This document shows positions 26,212 to 34,377 of a stretch of DNA of 64,000 nt, in pieces. The translations under genes and the position numbers were made by a program. The notes below the pieces were generated by a model. That model made no database searches, was not told the origin of the DNA, and was given only the letters and a program-made list of their open reading frames with translations. The stretch spans positions 51,733 to 115,732 of the forward strand of contig CALURL010000005.1 in assembly GCA_944323155.1 (NCBI GenBank), written 5' to 3'. The DNA is from Candidatus Gastranaerophilales bacterium (GTDB lineage Bacteria; Cyanobacteriota; Vampirovibrionia; Gastranaerophilales; Gastranaerophilaceae). The first letter of the stretch is position 1, and every line of letters starts with the position of its first letter.

Positions 26212-27174
26212 TTATTCCAGACCTCTATTTTGGAATTCTTTTTTGGAAATCGGATTACCTTTAGGATCAAAGAACCATTGAGTTTTACCGTCAGGTGAAG
26301 TTGCGAATCTGTATCCGTCTGAAAGCACCTGTACTTTCGCATTTACATAATCTTCGCTAAGTTTTTTGCCGTCATGAGAATAGGTTGCTGATACTGTTCT
26401 TTCTTCTGTAGTATGAGTATGGCGTCTGCGACCATTTTCTAAATATTCCATTTCGGCCGTTCCGCGAGTAACTGTTGGTTTTCCTGTTCCCAAATAGTCA
26501 GTCATAAGATCATCATCAAGTATTATCTGACCATCATGTTGTTTTGTTTGAGGGGGATTTTCAGAGGGATTCCCAAACAAATCTGCAACCTTATCACCCT
26601 GATTATACGCAATCCCAATTCCAGAATTTTCTATAATTGTACCATCAGCTAAACGCAAATTTGCATTGTCAATTACATCTTTATCATCTCTTTCATTAGC
26701 TGTAACCAAAATATCATCACAACCTATAATATTGTAATTGTCATTTTTTGCTGTATCAGTAATTACTGCGTGCTGCAAGCCCTCAAAATCAAATGAGCCA
26801 TCTTTATTTTTACGAATTTGGGGCTGCTGATATTCTCCGTTTTTACCTCTCAAGGGTTCTTGTTTCTCATACTCTACAACAGTACCATCTGTTAATGTTG
26901 CCTTGTAAACTGTTTTTGTTTGAAAAACTCCTTCCTTATCTTTGTAACGTTCCTCTTTTGTTTCCAGATTTTTCAAGGATCCTTTTGCAAAAATAAGACC
27001 GCCAGTCTTTTCCCCAGGGGTTTCAGGCAAAGATTTAGACGAAGAGTTTACTCCTTGAGTCAATGCTTTTCCTATTCTTGCGGAATCAACAGATCTGGAA
27101 TGGGCTTGTTGAACTGTTGTAGTGTGTGATGCTGATGCAGCACCTGAAATTTGTTTTGTCGGGTCAATTGCCAT
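26212..27174 (-). CDS. Lineage-specific protein of unknown function
   Basis: 320 residues, ATG at 27174 after GGAAAGGAAAG. The first 60 residues are Ser/Thr/Gln/Ala-rich and unstructured. The rest is beta-rich with repeated short strand-turn units: DGTVVEYEKQEPLRGKNGEY, DGSFDFEGLQHAVI, DGTIIENSGIGIAY, SHDGKKLSEDY, SPDGKTQWFFDPKGNPI. This WG- or YD-repeat-like pattern suggests a surface or secreted protein, but no Sec signal is seen. It is monocistronic, with two terminators behind it and a pentanucleotide repeat in front. Confidence 0.6.
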   Translation of the reverse strand: MAIDPTKQISGAASASHTTTVQQAHSRSVDSARIGKALTQGVNSSSKSLPETPGEKTGGLIFAKGSLKNLETKEERYKDKEGVFQTKTVYKATLTDGTVVEYEKQEPLRGKNGEYQQPQIRKNKDGSFDFEGLQHAVITDTAKNDNYNIIGCDDILVTANERDDKDVIDNANLRLADGTIIENSGIGIAYNQGDKVADLFGNPSENPPQTKQHDGQIILDDDLMTDYLGTGKPTVTRGTAEMEYLENGRRRHTHTTEERTVSATYSHDGKKLSEDYVNAKVQVLSDGYRFATSPDGKTQWFFDPKGNPISKKEFQNRGLE

Positions 27175-27292
27175 AGTAACTTTCCTTTCCGAGATAGGCC
27201 ATTTTAGACCTGTACATCTCTTTATACTTCACTCGTGTTTTGCTTATGTATTAGTAAAGTAATTTGGGACTAAAAGATTGACACGACGCCCT

Positions 27293-27317
27293 CCTATCCT
27301 ATCCTATCCTATCCTAT
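27293..27317. repeat. Pentanucleotide tandem repeat (CCTAT)5
   Basis: Five exact CCTAT units 119 bases upstream of the ATG at 27174. The minus-strand reading is (ATAGG)5. Short tandem repeats in such a place can vary in number and change promoter spacing. A TTGACA at 27278 on the plus strand lies just before it, but no plus-strand gene follows. Confidence 0.9.
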
Positions 27318-27397
27318 GAGGCATTATATCTGAATTTCAGACATTTTTAATTTATATTTACATTTCGTTACATTTGAATTTAAATGAATTTATTTAT

Positions 27398-27430
27398 TAA
27401 AAAAAGACACCTTGTAAAGGTGCCTTTTTA
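27398..27430 (-). terminator. Rho-independent terminator of rpsA
   Basis: GACACCTT pairs with AAGGTGCC around GTA, flanked by A-runs and T-runs. It is 22 bases past the rpsA stop. Confidence 0.85.
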
Positions 27431-27451
27431 TGTATATTGATTATTTTGATG

Positions 27452-28525
27452 CTATTCTTCTGTTGTTTCTTTGCTTTCTGCTTTTGGCTCGCTTACAGTT
27501 AAAGCAATACGTTTGTCTGTTGGATTGAATTTCAAAATATATGTATCAATCTTATCACCAACTTGAAGAATGCATTGTTTTTGGTTTTGAAGTTCAGTCA
27601 CTTCAGCGTGAGGCAGCAAAGCTTCTACACCAGGGAACACTTCAACAAATGCCCCAAAGTGTTTGATTCTTGTAATTGTACCTTCTACCTTATCGCCTTC
27701 TTTGATTTGTTTTTCAGCTTCTAACCACGGATCCGGTTCAAGATTTTTCAAACTCAAAGAAACACGTTGCTTGTCATGGTCAACTGCAATAACTTCAACA
27801 TCAATTTTGTCACCAACATTCAAAATATCTGTCGGGTGGTCAATCCAGCGCCAAGAAAGTTGTGATAACGGCAGCAAGCCATCGATTCCGCCTAAGTCAA
27901 TAAACGCACCAAAATCAGTAATTCTTACAACATCACCTTTAACGATTTGACCTGGTTCAATTTGTGAGAATACATTTTTTCTTGCTTCTATTGCACTATC
28001 TTCATAAACTTTTTTATTAGATAGAATAAAGTTATTTTGTTGAGGGTCAAGAGTTAGAATTTTCAATTCAATTTTTGCACCAACTTCCAAATCACTTTCT
28101 TTAGTTCTCAACTGAGAAGATGGAACGAAACCTCTTACTCCAGAAATTTCAACCAACACTCCGCCTTTAACGATTCCAGCAATTGTACCAAGAATAGTTT
28201 CATCTGTAGCTTTTGCTTTTTCGAGCTCTTTCCATGCGTAAGCCTGGTCAACTTTTTTACGTGACAATAAGAATTTTCCGTCTTCATCTTCTTCTCTGAT
28301 GATTAAAAATTCATATTCTTCACCTTTTTTCAACTTATCTTCAACATTTTCATCTTTATCAGCGGCTTCGCGAGTTGGAACAACTGCAATTGTTTTTGCT
28401 CCGATATCAACCATAACCCCCTGGCTGTCATAACCGCATACGATGCCTTTTACTAAATCACCTTTTTGAAACTTATAATCATATTGTTTCAATAACTCTT
28501 CAAAATCTAATTCTTTAGATGTCAT
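27452..28525 (-). CDS. rpsA: Ribosomal protein S1
   Basis: 357 residues from the ATG at 28525, which has GGAG 5 bases ahead; an upstream start would add 8 unconserved residues. It has four S1 RNA-binding domains, roughly at 22-90, 105-170, 190-265 and 275-345 (GVMVDIGAKT, GGVLVEISGVRGFVPSSQL, DFGAFIDLGGIDGLLPLSQL, HFGAFVEVFPGVEALLPHAEV). The third and fourth are the best conserved. The short form resembles S1 of cyanobacteria and Gram-positives, not the six-domain enterobacterial form. It binds mRNA at the 30S platform. Confidence 0.93.
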   Translation of the reverse strand: MTSKELDFEELLKQYDYKFQKGDLVKGIVCGYDSQGVMVDIGAKTIAVVPTREAADKDENVEDKLKKGEEYEFLIIREEDEDGKFLLSRKKVDQAYAWKELEKAKATDETILGTIAGIVKGGVLVEISGVRGFVPSSQLRTKESDLEVGAKIELKILTLDPQQNNFILSNKKVYEDSAIEARKNVFSQIEPGQIVKGDVVRITDFGAFIDLGGIDGLLPLSQLSWRWIDHPTDILNVGDKIDVEVIAVDHDKQRVSLSLKNLEPDPWLEAEKQIKEGDKVEGTITRIKHFGAFVEVFPGVEALLPHAEVTELQNQKQCILQVGDKIDTYILKFNPTDKRIALTVSEPKAESKETTEE

Positions 28526-28678
28526 ATTTACTCCATTGTCTATAGACACTACACTAATAACAATTTTTATATTAACAGACGATTGTCAATTTGTAAAGGT
28601 TTTGTAAAATTGCTTAACATTAGTTAATCTTTCACGTCACATTTTGACAATTTTCTGAAATATACAAAGTATATAAAA

Positions 28679-28721
28679 AGAGAACATGATTTTATTTGCT
28701 ACATGTTCTCTCTTTTTTGTA
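28679..28721 (-). terminator. Terminator of valS
   Basis: AGAGAACATG pairs with CATGTTCTCT around a 13-base loop. On the minus strand T-rich sequence follows. It lies 14 bases past the valS stop and isolates rpsA. Confidence 0.85.
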
Positions 28722-28734
28722 ATATATCTTAATT

Positions 28735-31383
28735 TTATGCTTTCAAAGATGTAATCAACTCAGAAATTGTTTTTTCTTGAACTTCAATTTCAGCAATTCT
28801 TTCCTTTGTTTGTTCTATCAATTCTTTAGGTGCGTTAGCAACAAATTTCGGATTATTAACACGGCCGAGCATTGATTTTTTCTCATTAGTAAGTTTATCC
28901 AATTTCTTTTGTTGACGTGCGATTTCCGCATCAAGATCAATCAAATCAGCAAGAGGAACAACAATTTGAGACGCTGAAACTACCGCTGATGCTGATTTTG
29001 GCGGGACATCAGCATTGATATCACCGTAACTTATGTTTTCAACTCTGGCAAGACGTTTTACATAAGCTTCAATTGCTTCAAAAACCGGTTTTTCAGAGTC
29101 AACTGCACGAATTTCAATATCTACCTTTACAGAAGGCGCTATATTAAAGCTTTGTCTTACGTTTCTTAAAGATTTAATTGTTTCAAACACAAGTTCCATT
29201 TCTTCGGCCTCTTTTGGAAATGCCAAATTATCTTTGTATTTAGGGAATTCTGAAACCATAATTGCTTTAACATCAGTTTCTTTAGGAATTAATCCCCAAA
29301 CCCGTTCTGTAATATGCGGCATTATAGGATGTAACATTCTCAATGCCATATCAAGAACATATCTCAAAACTCGCTGAGTATTTGCTTTTAATTCACGATC
29401 CTGAAGCTGAATTTTAGCTATTTCAACATACCAATCACAGTATGAATTCCAGAAGAAGTCATATAAAATATGAGCAGTTTCACCTATTCTGAAACTTTCA
29501 ATATTTTCATTAACTTCTTTTGCTGTTTTGTTAAGTTTATCCAAAATCCACTTATCCGCGATGGTTAAGTTGTTGAAATCAATATCCTTATTATCAACAC
29601 CATCAAGGTTCATAAGAACAAATCTCGAAGCATTCCAGATTTTATTGGCAAAGTTTCTGCCGTATTCAAATCTTTCTTCACTCATCTTGATATCTTGACC
29701 GCCGTAAGTACAAAGAGAAGTCATTGTAAATCTCAAAGCATCACAGCCGTATTTATCGATAACTTTAACCGGATCAATAGTATTACCTTTAGATTTTGAC
29801 ATTTTTTGCCCTTTTTCATCGCGGATTAATCCGTGAATATATACTGTAGAAAAAGGCGCTTTCCCTGTAAATTCCAATCCCATAGTAATCATTCTAGCTA
29901 CCCAGAAGAAGATTATATCAAAACCTGTCACAAGGGTTGTAGTCGGATAGAATTTCTTAAAATCTTCAGACTCAGTATTAGGCCAGCCCATAGTTGAAAA
30001 TGGCCATAAACCTGATGAAAACCAGGTATCAAGTACATCCGGGTCCTGAGTATAATGTTGCGGGTCTGGATTTTCTCTTGCAACAACCATTTCACCGGTT
30101 TCATTGTGGTAATATGCCGGGATTTGGTGCCCCCACCATAGTTGACGAGATATACACCAGTCACGAATATTTTCCATCCAGCCTAAATAATTCTTTTCCC
30201 AACGGTCAGGAACAAATTTTATTCTTCCGTCTTTTACAGCGGCAATAGCTTCTTTGGCAAGCGGTTCCATTTTCACAAACCACTGTTCAGAAAGAAGCGG
30301 CTCAATTGTTGTTCCGCAGCGCTGGCACTTTCCAACATTGTGCTCATGGTCGCGTGTTCTTAGCAAGAAATTGTTATAAGAAAGCATTCCGATAATTTTT
30401 TCTCTAGCCTCATACCTGTCAAGTCCGTGAAGTTCAGGCGGAACTTCTCCACATGCTTTCATTGTTCCGTCATTATTGATAACCCAAATTGGTTTCAAGC
30501 CGTGGCGTTTACCTACCTCAAAATCGTTAGGATCGTGGGCAGGTGTAATTTTTACAGCACCTGTTCCGAAATTCTTGTCTACATATTCATCTGCAATAAT
30601 AGGGATTTCTCTTCCTGAAAGAGGAATTACAACCGTTTTTCCGATAAGTTCTGAATATTTATGGTCAGAAGGGTGTACAGCAATAGCAACATCTCCGAAA
30701 ATCGTTTCAGGACGGGTAGTTGCAACAATAATTGCTCCTGATTCACCTTTTAGAGGGTAAGAAATTTCCCACATGTGCCCTTGTTCAGTTGCGTATTCAG
30801 TTTCAACATCTGATATCGCACTATTACAGCGAGGACACCAGTTTACAATATATTTACCTTTATAAATTAAGCCTTTTTCATAAAGTCTTACAAACACTTC
30901 TTTGACAGCTTCAGAACAGCCCTCGTCAAAGGTAAAACGTTCTCTTGTTCTGTCAAATGAAGCTCCAAGACGTTTACACTGATCTAAAATTGCTGATTTG
31001 TGTTCATTTGCCCATTTCCATGTTTCTTCTAAGAATTTTTCACGGCCTAAATCATAGCGTGAAAGTCCTTTTTCACGAAGCATTTTTTCAACGACGTTTT
31101 GCGTTGCAATACCAGCATGATCTGTTCCCGGCATCCAGAGAGCTTCATAACCAGCCATTCTATGGTAACGAATTAAAATATCCTGCAAAGTTTCATCAAG
31201 CGCATGTCCCATATGCAAAACACCGGTTACATTTGGCGGAGGAATTACTATTGAATAAGCCGGCTTTTTACTTTTTGCATCTGCTTTGAAAAATCCGCCT
31301 TCTTCCCAAAATTTATAAATACTTTCTTCTGTTTCTTTGGCATTGTAAACCGTAGGTAAATCATCAATTTTAGTTGCTGTCAT
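28735..31383 (-). CDS. valS: Valine-tRNA ligase
   Basis: 882 residues from the ATG at 31383 (AAGGAT upstream), a normal ValRS length. Class I motifs are intact: PPPNVTGVLHMGHAL (HIGH-type) and GQKMSKSKGN (KMSKS). Editing-domain blocks (ATTRPETIFGDVAIAVHP, ITPAHDPNDFEVG) and the zinc-type CPRC/CQRC pairs are present. The C-terminal coiled coil (IARQQKKLDKLTNEKKSM) is the ValRS tRNA-binding arm. It charges tRNA-Val and edits mischarged threonine. Confidence 0.97.
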   Translation of the reverse strand: MTATKIDDLPTVYNAKETEESIYKFWEEGGFFKADAKSKKPAYSIVIPPPNVTGVLHMGHALDETLQDILIRYHRMAGYEALWMPGTDHAGIATQNVVEKMLREKGLSRYDLGREKFLEETWKWANEHKSAILDQCKRLGASFDRTRERFTFDEGCSEAVKEVFVRLYEKGLIYKGKYIVNWCPRCNSAISDVETEYATEQGHMWEISYPLKGESGAIIVATTRPETIFGDVAIAVHPSDHKYSELIGKTVVIPLSGREIPIIADEYVDKNFGTGAVKITPAHDPNDFEVGKRHGLKPIWVINNDGTMKACGEVPPELHGLDRYEAREKIIGMLSYNNFLLRTRDHEHNVGKCQRCGTTIEPLLSEQWFVKMEPLAKEAIAAVKDGRIKFVPDRWEKNYLGWMENIRDWCISRQLWWGHQIPAYYHNETGEMVVARENPDPQHYTQDPDVLDTWFSSGLWPFSTMGWPNTESEDFKKFYPTTTLVTGFDIIFFWVARMITMGLEFTGKAPFSTVYIHGLIRDEKGQKMSKSKGNTIDPVKVIDKYGCDALRFTMTSLCTYGGQDIKMSEERFEYGRNFANKIWNASRFVLMNLDGVDNKDIDFNNLTIADKWILDKLNKTAKEVNENIESFRIGETAHILYDFFWNSYCDWYVEIAKIQLQDRELKANTQRVLRYVLDMALRMLHPIMPHITERVWGLIPKETDVKAIMVSEFPKYKDNLAFPKEAEEMELVFETIKSLRNVRQSFNIAPSVKVDIEIRAVDSEKPVFEAIEAYVKRLARVENISYGDINADVPPKSASAVVSASQIVVPLADLIDLDAEIARQQKKLDKLTNEKKSMLGRVNNPKFVANAPKELIEQTKERIAEIEVQEKTISELITSLKA

Positions 31384-31489
31384 ATAAAAATCCTTCTTAT
31401 TTTGTATAATAAAAAAATAGCACAAAAATAACTATTAAGCACTTTTATATTAAATGTTTTATTATATAAACTTACAAAAAATTCACAAT

Positions 31490-31530
31490 AATAAAGAAGA
31501 GGAATATTTAATATATACCTCTTCTTTATT
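31490..31530 (-). terminator. Terminator of fabI
   Basis: A perfect 13-bp stem, AATAAAGAAGAGG with CCTCTTCTTTATT, 18 bases past the fabI stop. Confidence 0.85.
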
Positions 31531-31548
31531 TGTAAATATTATAATATT

Positions 31549-32361
31549 TTAAGCTTTCGGAATAGAATTAGCAATAATTGCCATCTCTTCAAGTGAAGCA
31601 TATACAGAATGACAACCACAGTCTACATATAAAATATGTCCAGTTGTTCCTGTTGATAAGTCTGATGCTAGATACAAACCAGCTTTGCCAACATCTTCCA
31701 ATGAAACATTTCTTCCAAGAGGAGATTTTGCAACTGCTGCTTTAAGCATTTTATCAAATCCTGAAATACCTTTTGCTGCAAGAGTTTTAACAGCACCTGC
31801 AGAAATACAGTTAACTCTGATTCCTTTTGCACCTAAATCAGCAGCAAGATATCTCATTGATGCTTCTAATGCTGCTTTTGCAACACCCATTATATTGTAA
31901 TTTGCAACAACATATTCAGAACCTAAGTATGTTAGAGCAAATATTGAACCGCCTTCATTCATAATAGGCTCGGCATGTCTGCATAGTGTTATTAAAGAGT
32001 ATGAGCTTACTCCCATTGCTAAATCCCAACCAGCTTTTGATGTATCAATAAATCTGCCTTGTAAATCTTCTTTTGCGGCAAATGCAACAGCGTGAACAAC
32101 AAAATCAAGTTTTCCGTAGACTCTTTCACATTCTTTGAATACCGCTGCAACTTCGTCTTCTTTTGTAACATCACAGCTCATAATAACTTTTGCACCCATT
32201 TCTTCTGCCAATGGTCTTACTCGTTTTTCCATAGGCTCGCCAGCGTATGTGAATGCAATATCTGCACCTGCTTCATAAAGTTGTTTTGCAATTGCATAGG
32301 CTATACCGTGAGTGTTTGAAACTCCAAATATAATACCTTTTTTACCTTCCATAAGTTTCAT
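31549..32361 (-). CDS. fabI: Enoyl-ACP reductase (NADH), FabI
   Basis: 270 residues. The SDR-like fold carries GKKGIIFGVSNTHGIAYAIA at the nucleotide site and the FabI active site Tyr-x6-Lys in NYNIMGVAKAAL. It also has DLGAKGIRVNCISAGAVKTLAAKGI and the closing GHILYVDCG. It performs the last reduction of each fatty acid elongation cycle and is the target class of triclosan-type inhibitors. It is a single gene with its own terminator. Confidence 0.95.
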   Translation of the reverse strand: MKLMEGKKGIIFGVSNTHGIAYAIAKQLYEAGADIAFTYAGEPMEKRVRPLAEEMGAKVIMSCDVTKEDEVAAVFKECERVYGKLDFVVHAVAFAAKEDLQGRFIDTSKAGWDLAMGVSSYSLITLCRHAEPIMNEGGSIFALTYLGSEYVVANYNIMGVAKAALEASMRYLAADLGAKGIRVNCISAGAVKTLAAKGISGFDKMLKAAVAKSPLGRNVSLEDVGKAGLYLASDLSTGTTGHILYVDCGCHSVYASLEEMAIIANSIPKA

Positions 32362-32550
32362 AATTCAATTTCTCCCTTCGAATTCTCCAAACTAAGATAA
32401 AAAAATTTTATCAAAAATAAAAATTTTAAGCAAATTTTTTACAAGAAAAATAATATATTAACAAATGTAACAAAACATATTCATGCTGAAATCCGCTCAA
32501 ATACAAAGTTTTTATATATTTAGAGAGTAAAAATATGGAGAGCTTTAAAA

Positions 32551-34326
32551 GTGGGCGTAAGTAACGTTAACAACTTAGATAAGACGGCTTTGGTCAAACT
32601 TGCACTTGCTCAAAAACAAGGCAAGCTCACTTCTGCTGCGAAACCGACATACCTCACTGCTAATGGCTCAATCTTTAATGCTCCAGGGGTAAAAAATTCT
32701 CAGTCAACAAATGAAACCAGCGATTTAAATAAATTAAATACTTTAAAATCTTTAAATGATTTGAACAAAAGTAATTCAACATCTTCTGCTTCCAAAAGCA
32801 GTTCTGCAAATTCTAAAAGCGGCCTTGAAGATATGAAAAATATCGACAATGCTGCAGATGGTAAAGCTGCTGCTAGTGAAGTTAGTGCTCAAAAGGACAA
32901 TGTTTCTGATTTGACAAAACAAACAGAAAGCAACACTAAAGAAATGGAGAAAACTGACAGCGATGCTACTCGTCTGAATAAGACAATGAAAAAGGATACA
33001 AAAACCTTTGAAAAGCAGATGAAAAAAAATGAGCAGGAACTCCAGAAAAATCAACAAGAAATAGCAAAAGAAACTAAAACTCTTAACACAACCCAATCTG
33101 AAGTAGATTCAATTCAAGCAGAAATAGAAGCCTTAACCGCAGGCGACAACACCGGTGTCGGCAAAACAAGCGCATTTTCTTTATCAATTGGTAATGCAGT
33201 TAATGAAGCTGAACCAGGTCAAATGACAGAACATTCCGGCTTGGAAAAAGTTCAATTGCTCCAAGAACAGCTAGGTGCAAAAATTGAATTGATGAGCGGA
33301 AGTCAACAAAAAATTTATACACTTCAAAAATCTTCAACAAAAACTATTAAAACAATGAATAAACTTGCAACAAAGCAAGTTAGCGTAAATAAAACTAACC
33401 AAGAAAATATAGAAGCTAACCAAACAAAAGCCCAAAAAGTTATTGAAACAGCAGGAAAAATTGAACAGGTTGCAAGTCTTGTTACAACTGCAGGTACAAC
33501 ACTTAACTATGCTGGTAAAGGCTTAGTTGCATTGGGTTCTGCGATGTCATCAAACCCATTTACAGCAGCAGTAGGAGCCGCATTGATTACAACAGGTAAG
33601 GTAATGTCACAAGTTGGTACAGTTACTGAAATGGTCGGTCAATACGGACAAGCCGCTGCAGGACTTACAAAAACAGTTGCATACGCTGCTGACGGAAACC
33701 TTGCAGGTGCTTTGACAAGCGCTGGTTCAGCTATAATGGCTGGTGTTAGTGCTGGAAAAAGTACTACAAATCTTAGCAAAAATCTTGATGCTATAAATAA
33801 ACAAGCAGAAGCCGCTACTCAAAAACTTGCGGCAGATAGACTCTCCAAAGAAGCAATAGCCCAAAAAACACAAAACATGACTTCAGAACAGGCAACAGAA
33901 GCATTAGGAAATCAAACAAAGAAAGAAGCGCGTAAAGCAATGAGCGCTGATCTGCAACAACAGATGGCAAATGGTCAAATTCAGGGTAATTCAGCAAAAG
34001 AATTAATTGCAAATGCGAATAGCAGCAATGCGACTTCAGATGCACTAAATAGAACTATAAATAAAACAAATCAGGCTGCAACTAATGCAGTAAAAAAAGC
34101 TGCTCAAAGCACTAATTTCTTTGATAAAATACAAAAATATGGTAACACATTACTTTCAGCAGGTTCTATGCTTGCACAAACACAACAAAATCAAGGAACT
34201 CCACAAACAACTACAACTTCTACAAAACCAAAAGTTTCTAAATTCAATGCAGCCAAAGCAAATTCAGTTATTGACTGGACAAACCAGAGAAGAGCAGCAG
34301 GCGCACGTTACGCATATGGAGCATAA
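32551..34326 (+). CDS. Long coiled-coil protein with hydrophobic segments, unknown
   Basis: 591 residues from a GTG at 32551; GGAG lies upstream, and the nearby ATG at 32535 runs into a stop after nine codons. Residues about 95-300 are coiled coil (MKKDTKTFEKQMKKNEQEL, QQEIAKETKTLNTTQSEVD). Residues 305-390 contain Gly/Ala-rich hydrophobic stretches (KGLVALGSAMSSNPFTAAVG, AALITTGKVMSQVGTVTEM, GALTSAGSAIMAGVSAG). A further helical, Gln/Ala-rich tail follows. The order coiled coil, hydrophobic pair, tail recalls type III secretion translocators, without sequence proof. There is no Sec signal. Confidence 0.65.
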   Translation: MGVSNVNNLDKTALVKLALAQKQGKLTSAAKPTYLTANGSIFNAPGVKNSQSTNETSDLNKLNTLKSLNDLNKSNSTSSASKSSSANSKSGLEDMKNIDNAADGKAAASEVSAQKDNVSDLTKQTESNTKEMEKTDSDATRLNKTMKKDTKTFEKQMKKNEQELQKNQQEIAKETKTLNTTQSEVDSIQAEIEALTAGDNTGVGKTSAFSLSIGNAVNEAEPGQMTEHSGLEKVQLLQEQLGAKIELMSGSQQKIYTLQKSSTKTIKTMNKLATKQVSVNKTNQENIEANQTKAQKVIETAGKIEQVASLVTTAGTTLNYAGKGLVALGSAMSSNPFTAAVGAALITTGKVMSQVGTVTEMVGQYGQAAAGLTKTVAYAADGNLAGALTSAGSAIMAGVSAGKSTTNLSKNLDAINKQAEAATQKLAADRLSKEAIAQKTQNMTSEQATEALGNQTKKEARKAMSADLQQQMANGQIQGNSAKELIANANSSNATSDALNRTINKTNQAATNAVKKAAQSTNFFDKIQKYGNTLLSAGSMLAQTQQNQGTPQTTTTSTKPKVSKFNAAKANSVIDWTNQRRAAGARYAYGA

Positions 34327-34361
34327 AAAAAGACTAATCAATAAAATGATTAGCCTTTTTT
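34324..34361. terminator. Bidirectional terminator
   Basis: CTAATCA pairs with TGATTAG around ATAAAA, with A7 before and T6 after. It separates the convergent genes 32551-34326 and 34378-38106. Confidence 0.88.
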
Positions 34362-34377
34362 GTTTTTATATACCAAA

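Noticed and set aside
27278..27305. TTGACA-16-TATCCT plus-strand promoter at the CCTAT repeat
   Set aside because: No plus-strand gene follows; the -10 box is weak and part of the repeat.
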